Of a stretch of DNA of 64,000 bases, positions 43,646 through 51,357 are shown one piece after another. The stretch is from Gemmatimonadaceae bacterium (lineage in GTDB: Bacteria > Gemmatimonadota > Gemmatimonadetes > Gemmatimonadales > Gemmatimonadaceae), in contig DASXKV010000035.1 in NCBI GenBank assembly GCA_036496605.1, positions 1 through 64,000 of the forward strand, written 5' to 3'. Both the position numbers and the translations under genes were made by a program. Below the pieces are notes generated by a model. That model had not been told where the DNA came from and ran no database searches. It saw nothing but the letters and a program-made list of their open reading frames with translations. Position 1 is the stretch's first letter. Every line of letters starts with the position of its first letter.

Positions 43646-45175
43646 TCAATGGCGGAATTGTCTCTTACCCGTCAGCACCATCGCGATCCCCCTCTCGTTC
43701 GCTGCGGCAATCACCTCGCCATCACGGACGGATCCGCCGGGCTGGACGATCGCGGTCACACCGGCTTCGGCAGCTTGATCGACGCCGTCGCGGAAGGGGA
43801 AATACGCGTCGGAGCCCAGGACCGCGCCCTTCGTGTCCAGTCCTTGCTGCTGAGCCTTGTGTACCGCGAGAAAGGCGGCGTCGACGCGCGACATCTGTCC
43901 GGCGCCGATGCCGATCGTTGCGCCGTCGCGCGCGAGCACAATCGCGTTCGATTTCACGGCCGCCACCGCGCGCCAGACGAAAAGAAGATCGCGGCGCTCG
44001 TCGGCCGTCGGCTCACGCGTCGTCGCAAGCTTCCACCCTTCGTCGTCGATCACGGTATGGGGACGCTCCTGCACCAGCACGCCGCCGCGTACGCGCTTGT
44101 AGTCCAGCGCGTGCGTGGGCCACGACGCGCGACCCTCGAGCACGCGCAGGTTCTTCTTGCGGCCGAGAATCTCGACGGCCTCCTCGCTGAACGACGGCGC
44201 GACGATGCACTCGACGAACAAGCTCGAGACGGCATCGGCCGTCGCTTCGTCGACGGGCACGGTGAACGCGATCACGGATCCGAACGCGGAGACCGGATCG
44301 CACGCCAGCGCTTTTCGATACGCGTCCAACGCACTCGCTCCGACGGCGAGACCGCACGGTGTCGTATGCTTGATGATCGCGCACGCGGTCTCGGCCGCGT
44401 ACGGATCGACGGTCAGCAACGCACCCTCCAGATCGAGGAGATTGTTGAACGACAACTCCTTTCCACCGCGCTGCACGAGTGACGACAGCCCGGCTGCGGG
44501 AAAGTCGACGTAGAACGCCGCGGCCTGATCCGGATTCTCTCCGTAACGCAGCTTCTGCTGTCGAGCGACCGAGAGCGTCACGGTTTCAGGAAACTTTTCC
44601 TGTCGCTGCTGGGCGAACCACGCCGCGATTGCCGCGTCGTACCCCGCGGTATGAGCAAATGCTTTCTCGGCGAGCAAACGGCGGAGATCCCAATCGTCGT
44701 CTTCGACCTTCAATGCCGCGAGCACGCGCGGGTAGTCGCGCGGCTCGACGACGACCAGCACTGCGTCGAAATTCTTCGCGGCGGATCGCAACATGCTCGG
44801 GCCGCCGATGTCGATCTGCTCGATCACTTCCTCCGGACTCACGCCGCTGCGCGCGGCCGTGGCGCGGAAGGGGTACAGATTCACAGCGACGAGATCGATT
44901 GGCGAGATCTTTTCGGCCTCGAGCGTCTTCATGTGCTCGGGGTTATCGCGTCGCGCGAGCAAGCCCCCGTGCACCGCGGGATGCAGCGTCTTTACGCGCC
45001 CATCGAGCATCTCGCGTACGCCGGTGATGTCACTGACGTCGCGCGGCGCGAGGCCGGCGTCACGCAACGCGCGCGCGGTGCCGCCGGTCGATACGATCTC
45101 CCATCCGAGCTCCACAATGCCGCGTGCGAAGTCGACGACGCCGGTTTTGTCGGAGACGGAGATGAGCGCGCGCAT
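43646..45175 (-). CDS. purH: Bifunctional AICAR transformylase/IMP cyclohydrolase
   Basis: A 509-residue enzyme for the last two steps of purine synthesis. The N-terminal cyclohydrolase domain begins [19 protein letters not shown] with [25 protein letters not shown] and [15 protein letters not shown]. The C-terminal transformylase domain has [46 protein letters not shown] and ends [17 protein letters not shown] 45175 overlaps the stop of the M42 peptidase gene (TGATG). The extra upstream open frame in the same register is antisense-like and unused. Downstream lies the large repeat at 43.2-43.6 kb. Confidence 0.96.
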   Translation of the reverse strand: MRALISVSDKTGVVDFARGIVELGWEIVSTGGTARALRDAGLAPRDVSDITGVREMLDGRVKTLHPAVHGGLLARRDNPEHMKTLEAEKISPIDLVAVNLYPFRATAARSGVSPEEVIEQIDIGGPSMLRSAAKNFDAVLVVVEPRDYPRVLAALKVEDDDWDLRRLLAEKAFAHTAGYDAAIAAWFAQQRQEKFPETVTLSVARQQKLRYGENPDQAAAFYVDFPAAGLSSLVQRGGKELSFNNLLDLEGALLTVDPYAAETACAIIKHTTPCGLAVGASALDAYRKALACDPVSAFGSVIAFTVPVDEATADAVSSLFVECIVAPSFSEEAVEILGRKKNLRVLEGRASWPTHALDYKRVRGGVLVQERPHTVIDDEGWKLATTREPTADERRDLLFVWRAVAAVKSNAIVLARDGATIGIGAGQMSRVDAAFLAVHKAQQQGLDTKGAVLGSDAYFPFRDGVDQAAEAGVTAIVQPGGSVRDGEVIAAANERGIAMVLTGKRQFRH

Positions 45176-47322
45176 CAGCGGGCGCCTCCACCAGTCATCG
45201 CGAGCGCCGCGATTATTCGCGAGAGCGAATGAATGTCGCGAAGGTCGAGCAGCTCGGCAGGGGAGTGGCTGTATCGTGAGGGCCAACCCAGCGGATCATC
45301 GAGCGCGCCGTAGTGTGCGAGCTCGGAGCCGTCGTTGCCGCCATTCGTCGTTCCAACCTGCAATGGGATGCGGTTGATGCGCGCCAGTCTCGTTATGCGG
45401 TCGACTTCCTCAGGGGGCGTCACGCTCGAGTTGTCCAGCGCTCGCGCCACGGCGCCCTCGCCGAGTTTCGCGTCTGCAAAACGCGAGCTCTCGAGCGGCG
45501 AATCGCTCGAGACGAAGGTATCGATCGCGTAGACGCGGCTCACGCTTGGTCCGAACTCCGCTGCGAGACCTCGCGCGCCCTCGAGGCCGCTCTCCTCGCG
45601 CACTGACCAGGCGAAGATCACTTTGTGATCGAGCTTCGCGCGTTCGATCGACTCGAGGGCGATCAGCATCGCGGTGTCGCCCGCCCGGTCGTCGATCGAG
45701 CGCGCGGTGAAGCGGGTGGTCGCAAGCCGTGCCGAGCATTTGTAGCTCGTGACAGCGTCCCCGATTGTAACGCCCGCCTTCACGAGGGCCGCCGAGTCGA
45801 GGCCGAACCAGGCGGTGAGCTGCGTTGGCTGTTTGTGCGGCGCGCTGTCTCGGGGAACGAAGACGCCACGGAGCGGTCCTTCGCGCGCGGCGCCGCATGA
45901 CCGAGCGTCACGGGCCGGGATCTTGTCATCGTTGCGATGCAGCAGCGCCGTCTGACCTTCCCAGAGAGACTCGAAGAAGCCACCGCGCGTCCGCAGCGAC
46001 ACCGTGCCGTCCTTCGCGATATGTGAGACCTCGAAACCGACTTCGTCCATGTGCGCGACGAAAACGGTGGTGTCGCGATCGGGGCCCATCGCGAGATACA
46101 GATTGCCAGCGCTGTCGGTGACGACGGAATCGCGCGCCCAGGCCGGCAGTGCTTCTTTCACGGCGTCGCGCATCGCCGCTTCGTGGCCAGCCACGCCGTA
46201 GACGTCGGCGAGGCGGCCGAGCAGGTCTGCATAACGAGAGAGGCTATCGTGCAGCACCGAGGGCGGTGGCGGGGCCCAGACGCGCGCGAGCATGATCGGC
46301 GGCGGCGTGCCTGGGATGCCGGCCAACCTCGCCACGGTGGTAAAGAGATCGCGGAGGTCTTCCTCGCTGATGCTCTCGACGAGGGTACCCGTCCAGCGCG
46401 TCTGCGGCACGGCGGCCAGCGATGTCGTCACCTGCACGCGTGGCATCGCACTCCAGGGACTCGCGCGCGGTCCGGCCAACATCGTTCCCGCGCGCGCGAG
46501 CGCCTCGTCGAGCACGATGAGCGTATCGATCTGGCCGAGCCGCGCGAGCACGGCGCTCAATCCCGTGAAGTTGAATCGGCTCTGCGTGCTCACGACGAAG
46601 ATGGTCTCGCCGGACTTCGGCGCAGCCGCCTGGCTCGCGGCGACGATGGCGGCGCATGACGCGCGATTCGCGGCACCGGGCCCGGCGACGTGGTCCGCGA
46701 ATGTCCATGACGGCCACTCGCGATGCACGGCATCGAGGATCTGGATGCCAAGGTGCGCGACGTCGGCGCGAGAGCGCGCGCCGATGTCGATCCAAAGATC
46801 CTCAACACCCGCCGGCGTATCCTCAGCGGACCGGCGGCGCCAGAGGTGTGTGCTGCGGACGCCGACGACGCCGGGAATGTATCGCTCCACATCGCCGGCG
46901 TGGCCGACGACGTACACGCGTTGCCCCTCGTGGAACTGGTCCCACAATGCACCGCGGCGCCCATTCCCGGCTGGATGCACTCTGAGGTAGCCCTCGTCGG
47001 TAATCTCACTCACGGCGTAGCCGACCTCGTCGATGCCGCAAGCGAGCACGCGGCGCGGCTTTCCCGAGCCGACGCGCCTAACGAGATTGCCGAGGGCATC
47101 GCGCGCGAAGCCGCGCGTCGCCGACTGAATGCGACCCGTGGCCTGGTCCTCGTTGCCGGGCGTCGCCGGAACCGCGATCCATGTCGTGAGCGCGTGCGCA
47201 TACGTGAGCTTGTCCTGAGCATGCGACGGCGCCGCAAGCGTCGTCGTCAGCGCCGCCGCGAAGAGCAGAGCGCACCCGTCAGCAGGCAAGCGCGCGATCG
47301 ATGGCTTCGGCAAGGCAATCAT
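45175..47322 (-). CDS. Exported tandem M42-type metallopeptidase, N-terminal copy degenerate
   Basis: A 715-residue protein with a signal peptide (LLFAAALTTTLAAPSHAQ). It carries two M42/M28-like domains. The N-terminal one (about 40-340) has VLACGIDEVGYAVSEITDEGYLRV, where the first metal-binding His is replaced by Gly, and lacks other ligands. The C-terminal one (about 365-700) has VFVAHMDEVGFEVS, IDDRAGDTAMLIALE, WSVREESGLEGARG, AIDTFVSSDSP and a late HSPAELLDL, a full set of two-zinc ligands. M42 enzymes are aminopeptidases; the exported form suggests peptide scavenging in the periplasm. It overlaps purN by about 44 bases. Confidence 0.82.
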   Translation of the reverse strand: MIALPKPSIARLPADGCALLFAAALTTTLAAPSHAQDKLTYAHALTTWIAVPATPGNEDQATGRIQSATRGFARDALGNLVRRVGSGKPRRVLACGIDEVGYAVSEITDEGYLRVHPAGNGRRGALWDQFHEGQRVYVVGHAGDVERYIPGVVGVRSTHLWRRRSAEDTPAGVEDLWIDIGARSRADVAHLGIQILDAVHREWPSWTFADHVAGPGAANRASCAAIVAASQAAAPKSGETIFVVSTQSRFNFTGLSAVLARLGQIDTLIVLDEALARAGTMLAGPRASPWSAMPRVQVTTSLAAVPQTRWTGTLVESISEEDLRDLFTTVARLAGIPGTPPPIMLARVWAPPPPSVLHDSLSRYADLLGRLADVYGVAGHEAAMRDAVKEALPAWARDSVVTDSAGNLYLAMGPDRDTTVFVAHMDEVGFEVSHIAKDGTVSLRTRGGFFESLWEGQTALLHRNDDKIPARDARSCGAAREGPLRGVFVPRDSAPHKQPTQLTAWFGLDSAALVKAGVTIGDAVTSYKCSARLATTRFTARSIDDRAGDTAMLIALESIERAKLDHKVIFAWSVREESGLEGARGLAAEFGPSVSRVYAIDTFVSSDSPLESSRFADAKLGEGAVARALDNSSVTPPEEVDRITRLARINRIPLQVGTTNGGNDGSELAHYGALDDPLGWPSRYSHSPAELLDLRDIHSLSRIIAALAMTGGGAR

Positions 47323-47983
47323 CCTTTCGTGAGAGCATGGTAAACTCGGCGTCGCGTGGCCCGGTCACGCACGGCCCGACCTCGCATGACGCCAAGGTCA
47401 CGCGTCCTCCGGCAACGGCATCGACGACGCGCGGATAGAGCAGGTGCTCGACACGCAGCACGCGCGCCGCGAGCGAGCCGCAGTCGTCACCGGCGAGAAC
47501 CGGCACCGGCCACTGCGCAATGATCCGCCCACGGTCGTACACTTGGTCGACGAAGTGGACGGTGACGCCCGTGACCGTCACGCCTGCGGCGAGCACGGCA
47601 TCATGCACTCGCCGGCCATACATCCCGGGTCCTCCGAACGAGGGAAGCAGCGATGGATGGACGTTGACGATCCGGCCTGCATAACGAGTAACGACGGCCG
47701 TCGGCACGTACCGCAGGTATCCGGCGAGCGCCACGAGCTCGACCGCGTGTTCGGCGAGCACCGCCTCGAGATCGAGGCCGGCTCGCTCCTGCGCAGCGGC
47801 GATGGTCGCGACCGCGATCCCGCGCGCGCGCGCTCGAGCGAGCGCACCCGCGTCGGCGCGATCGCTCGCGACGACGACGACCTCACCGCAGCGTCGTTCG
47901 CCGAGATGCTCGAGATGCTCGAGGATCGCTTGAAGATTCGTCCCGCCGCCGGATGCGAGCACGGCGATGCGCGTTCGGGTCAC
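47279..47983 (-). CDS. purN: Phosphoribosylglycinamide formyltransferase
   Basis: A 234-residue folate-dependent enzyme for the third step of purine synthesis. Starts RIAVLASGGGTNLQAILEHL, a glycine-rich substrate loop, followed by LVALAGYLRYVPTAVVTRYAGRIVNVHPSLLPSFGGPGMYG (split across about 90-135) with the catalytic Asn-His region and GVTVHFVDQVYDRGRIIAQ. GTG 47983 is preferred; the longer open frame begins with a non-conserved Trp-rich stretch. The C-terminus overlaps the peptidase gene. PurH two genes downstream indicates co-transcribed purine genes around a peptidase. Confidence 0.93.
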   Translation of the reverse strand: MTRTRIAVLASGGGTNLQAILEHLEHLGERRCGEVVVVASDRADAGALARARARGIAVATIAAAQERAGLDLEAVLAEHAVELVALAGYLRYVPTAVVTRYAGRIVNVHPSLLPSFGGPGMYGRRVHDAVLAAGVTVTGVTVHFVDQVYDRGRIIAQWPVPVLAGDDCGSLAARVLRVEHLLYPRVVDAVAGGRVTLASCEVGPCVTGPRDAEFTMLSRKDDCLAEAIDRALAC

Positions 47984-48017
47984 GGCGCGGAAAGTAGGCA
48001 CCACCACGGTGCAGTGG

Positions 48018-48596
48018 CTAGTGGAGTGGCTCGTAGAGCGTCGAGGCCAGGACTCGTTCCACTGCTTCGGCGAGAGACATGACCAACTCCACTCCTGCAC
48101 CCTCGGCGCGCTCGCGCTCGTCGAGGCGCGTGTCGTCGTCGACGATCAGCATCGGGCGCCCGCCCAGCGCGACTCCGGGCGCGACGTCGCGCCACCGATC
48201 GCCGATGTAGGTCGAGCGCTCGAGATCGAGATGCAGATCGTTGGCGGCCTGACGGAACAACAGCGTGCCCGGCTTTCGGCAGTCGCATTCGCCGTCGAAA
48301 TCGGGATGATGCGGACAGACATACGTCGCGTCGACGTGCGCGCGATGCTCCGCGAGCAGCTCGGCCATTCGTGAGGCGACGCGGTCGTAATCCGCCCGGC
48401 TCAGCAAGTGACGCGCAATCCCCGATTGATTCGTGACGACAATGACTGGCACGTGGGCCCGATTGAGTTGCGCAATCGCGGCCCCGGCGCCCGGGCGTAG
48501 CGCAACGAGCTTCGGATCGGCGATGTAGTGGGCGTCGTCGATGATCGTTCCGTCGCGATCCAGAAACGCCGCCGCGCGGGGGACCGACGTACTCAC
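48018..48596 (-). CDS. gmhB: D-glycero-manno-heptose-1,7-bisphosphate 7-phosphatase-like HAD protein
   Basis: A 192-residue HAD-superfamily phosphatase. FLDRDGTIIDD (about 11-21) holds the nucleophile Asp and acid/base Asp; VIVVTNQSGIAR is motif II; the zinc-binding loop CPHHPDFDGECDCRKP (about 94-109) is diagnostic of the GmhB/histidinol-phosphatase group; STYIGDRWRDVAPG is motif IV. GmhB makes heptose 1-phosphate for LPS core; the GT9 gene at 34.5 kb supports this over histidinol phosphatase. Its stop overlaps selA's neighbour by four bases, so selA, gmhB and purN appear to be one run of genes. Confidence 0.85.
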   Translation of the reverse strand: MSTSVPRAAAFLDRDGTIIDDAHYIADPKLVALRPGAGAAIAQLNRAHVPVIVVTNQSGIARHLLSRADYDRVASRMAELLAEHRAHVDATYVCPHHPDFDGECDCRKPGTLLFRQAANDLHLDLERSTYIGDRWRDVAPGVALGGRPMLIVDDDTRLDERERAEGAGVELVMSLAEAVERVLASTLYEPLH

Positions 48597-49987
48597 GAGC
48601 GCGTATGCAGTGCTGCGATAAGGGCCGTGGCGAGCGCGCGGTCGTCGCGCGGTAACACGGTGCGCACGTCGAGCAGCATTTTGCCCTCCGCAACGCGACC
48701 GATCACGGCGCGCTCGCCAAGTCGAAGCGTGTTCTCCAGCGCGGTCGCGTCGCGGGCGAGCGAGAGTGCGACGGACGGAATCTTCGCCGTGGGGAATGCA
48801 CCTCCACCAACGCTGGCCTCGCTGTCTGCGATCTCGATGAATCCAGCGAATGCGCCGAGCGCGTCACTCAGCGCCTGGGCACGCCGGCGCAGACCGTCGA
48901 TCGATGCGCCCAGCATCGCGAGCACGGGGACGTCGCGCATGGCCTGCGCGGGCTCGCGATACAACGCCAACGTTGCCTCGAGCGCCGCGAGCGTGAGTTT
49001 GTCCACGCGATACGACCGCGCGAGCGGATTCCGGCGTAACGAGGCGATTGCGTCTCGCTCGCCGACGATCAGTCCGGCTTGTGGTCCGCCAAGCAGCTTA
49101 TCGCCGCTCATCGTAACGAGCGTCGCGCCCGCGCTGAGCGCCTCGCGCGCTGTCGGCTCGCCCGTTAGGCCGAAGGCCTCGAGCGAGATGAGCAGGCCGC
49201 TGCCGAGATCGTGAATGATGGGCACGCCCGCACCCACGGCGATCGGTTGCAGCTCGGCGACCGACGCCTCGGCCACGAATCCCTCGATCGCGAAGTTGCT
49301 GCGATGGACCTTGAGCAGGGCGCCAATCGCGTTCGGGTCGCCTAACGCGCGACGGTAGTCGTCGACGTGCGTCCGATTGGTCGTGCCGACCTCGACGAGC
49401 CGCGCACCGCTTCGCTCCATGATTTCGGGAATGCGGAAGCTGCCACCGATCTCCACCATCTCGCCGCGCGAAATGATAGCGCCGCGTCGATCGGCGAACG
49501 TGTTGAGCGCGAGGACGAGCGCCGCTGCGCAGTTGTTGACGACGAGCGCGTCTTCGGCGCCGGTGAGCTCGCGCAGGAGCGCGGCGCAGTGCACGTAGCG
49601 AGAACCGCGAGCGCCGGTCTCGATGTCATACTCGAGATTGGAGTAGCCACTGGCGACCGACGCGATTGCGGCGACGGCGGCTTCGGGAAGTGGCGCGCGG
49701 CCGAGGTTCGTGTGCAGCACAACGCCGGTCGCGTTGATGACCGGCCGCAGGGATGGACGTACGATGCGCGCCAGCTCACGATCGACGGCCGCCACCCATG
49801 CATCCTCGTCATGCGGAGCGCCGTCGCCTACGCGCGCGGCGTCGATGACGGCTCGGACCGCATCGACGACGCTCGCCCGCGGCGCCCGCTCGAGCAACGC
49901 GTGCATGCCCGGCATCTCGAGCAGCGTGTTGACGCTCGGCAAGCTGCGCCGCGGGTCGGCGTTAGGCGCGGACGCGCCGCGAATCAT
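48593..49987 (-). CDS. selA: L-seryl-tRNA(Sec) selenium transferase
   Basis: A 464-residue PLP enzyme that converts seryl-tRNA(Sec) to selenocysteinyl-tRNA using selenophosphate. Signatures: RRSLPSVNTLLEMP near the N-terminus, VINATGVVLHTNLGRAPLPE (about 83-102), ALVVNNCAAALVLAL, GSFRIPEIMERSGARLVEVGTTNRTH and the PLP lysine in TLVTMSGDKLLGGPQAGLIVG. All parts of a full-length SelA are present. SelB, SelD and the tRNA-Sec are not in the window. Overlaps gmhB downstream and the Ig-like lipoprotein gene upstream by four bases. Confidence 0.94.
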   Translation of the reverse strand: MIRGASAPNADPRRSLPSVNTLLEMPGMHALLERAPRASVVDAVRAVIDAARVGDGAPHDEDAWVAAVDRELARIVRPSLRPVINATGVVLHTNLGRAPLPEAAVAAIASVASGYSNLEYDIETGARGSRYVHCAALLRELTGAEDALVVNNCAAALVLALNTFADRRGAIISRGEMVEIGGSFRIPEIMERSGARLVEVGTTNRTHVDDYRRALGDPNAIGALLKVHRSNFAIEGFVAEASVAELQPIAVGAGVPIIHDLGSGLLISLEAFGLTGEPTAREALSAGATLVTMSGDKLLGGPQAGLIVGERDAIASLRRNPLARSYRVDKLTLAALEATLALYREPAQAMRDVPVLAMLGASIDGLRRRAQALSDALGAFAGFIEIADSEASVGGGAFPTAKIPSVALSLARDATALENTLRLGERAVIGRVAEGKMLLDVRTVLPRDDRALATALIAALHTRS

Positions 49988-51357
49988 CGGTGACTCGGTG
50001 GCCTGCGAGGAGGCGCCGTGCGCGTCGTGTCGCGAACCCGCGTCGAATCACGCTTGAGAGAGTCCTTCGCAGTTGGCAGCGGCACCTTCGGCATCGTCAC
50101 CGTCCGCGTGCTGGTTCCGGCGCGCCCAACGATGTTCCGAACGTTGCGCGCCGTGACGCGATATGTCACCCCCGGTTCGAGCAGCGCCGGCGACGCGATC
50201 TTGAGCAGCACCGTACTCTCCGGTCCCGGCACCGATGGTTTCGGCGGTGGTGGCGCGGTCCCAATGCGCGGCACGAGTCGCGGTCCGGCCGGCTGTCCTG
50301 CCGGCGCGCGCGCCGGCGTTGGTGCTGGGAGCGGCACGATCGACGGTGGTGCACCCGGCGGTGCCGCGGCGCGCACCGGAATGGTATCGCGCCGTGCGGT
50401 TGTGTCGCGCCGTACGGTTGTGTCCCGCCGCGCGGTGCTATCGCGTCGCGTCGAGTCGCGCCGAGCCGCACTATCTGCAGCGGCCCGCGCTCCAATCACC
50501 GACGCGATCGCAACCTGCGTCGAATCGGATTTCTGGAGCCGAAAGAGCGCCGGCGTCAATGGCATTTTTGGATCGAGTGCCCGATCGAATGTCACGCGCA
50601 TCGTCGCGCTGTCTTCGCGCGACGCCGCCGTCATGCGCGGCGGGAACGTGTCTCGCGAGATCGCGAGCAGCTCGACGACGGGGCGTACCTGGCCGATGAT
50701 GACCGTGGCGCTGTCCCACATCTCGGCATTGTCGAGGATTCGATTGTTGTTGCGATCGAGAAAGCCCAGGAGCGTGTAACGTCCGGGTTTGAGCGGACCC
50801 ACCACGTACTGGCCTAACGAGTCGGCCGCCGTGATGTACAGGACGCTATCGGGTCGCGAGATGGCCTCGATGAGTGCGCCCCCCGCTGGACGCTCGGCCG
50901 TCCAATCGAAGATGGTTCCGAGGATACCAAACTGCGGAATCGTCGCGCCGGTCGAAAACACGGTGGCACCGCCTTGCTTCATCTGATTTCCGCGGACGTC
51001 AGCGAGTCCCGGCAGCAACGTTACGGTGTAGGCAGTGTTCGCGCGAAAGCCGTGTCGCGGCCGCACGTCGATCCGATCGCGATGCCAGTTCACGCGCGGA
51101 TCCCCGTCTGTCGGCGAGATGAGGAAAAACCGATCGAGCTGTCCACCGCTCGGATTGTCGTTAATGACCTTGTTGAACTCGAAGCGAACCGAGCCCGCAC
51201 GCTGGTTCACGCTACCGGATTCCGGCGTCACCAGGGTCACTCGGGGCGGTGTCGGGTCGACGGGACCACCCGGTGGCCCGAGCCCGCCGCGATTCGCGCA
51301 TCCGAACGTCAACACGGCGCCGAGCGCGCCGACGAGCCAGCGCGTCAGGTGCCGCAC
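49984..51357 (-). CDS. Predicted lipoprotein with bacterial Ig-like domain and arginine-rich repeats
   Basis: About 457 residues. Signal with lipobox VLTFGC, then PPRVTLVTPESGSVNQRAGSVRFEFNKVINDN, an SbsA/Big_5 Ig-like domain, then GQYVVGPLKPGRYTLLGFLDRNNNRILD, a calcium-type loop common to such domains. A low-complexity region around 300-370 repeats R-D-S/T-T-x units (RRDSTRRDSTARRDTTVRRD) and a Pro/Ala linker, then a second beta region and another basic tail. GTG 51357 overlaps the valS stop by 13 nt; other starts further upstream would overlap valS entirely. Confidence 0.75.
   Translation of the reverse strand: MRHLTRWLVGALGAVLTFGCANRGGLGPPGGPVDPTPPRVTLVTPESGSVNQRAGSVRFEFNKVINDNPSGGQLDRFFLISPTDGDPRVNWHRDRIDVRPRHGFRANTAYTVTLLPGLADVRGNQMKQGGATVFSTGATIPQFGILGTIFDWTAERPAGGALIEAISRPDSVLYITAADSLGQYVVGPLKPGRYTLLGFLDRNNNRILDNAEMWDSATVIIGQVRPVVELLAISRDTFPPRMTAASREDSATMRVTFDRALDPKMPLTPALFRLQKSDSTQVAIASVIGARAAADSAARRDSTRRDSTARRDTTVRRDTTARRDTIPVRAAAPPGAPPSIVPLPAPTPARAPAGQPAGPRLVPRIGTAPPPPKPSVPGPESTVLLKIASPALLEPGVTYRVTARNVRNIVGRAGTSTRTVTMPKVPLPTAKDSLKRDSTRVRDTTRTAPPRRPPSHR

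Noticed and set aside
46244-46795. Arg-rich minus-strand frame inside the M42 gene
   Set aside because: Frame-shifted shadow of the peptidase; composition is that of off-frame high-GC DNA.
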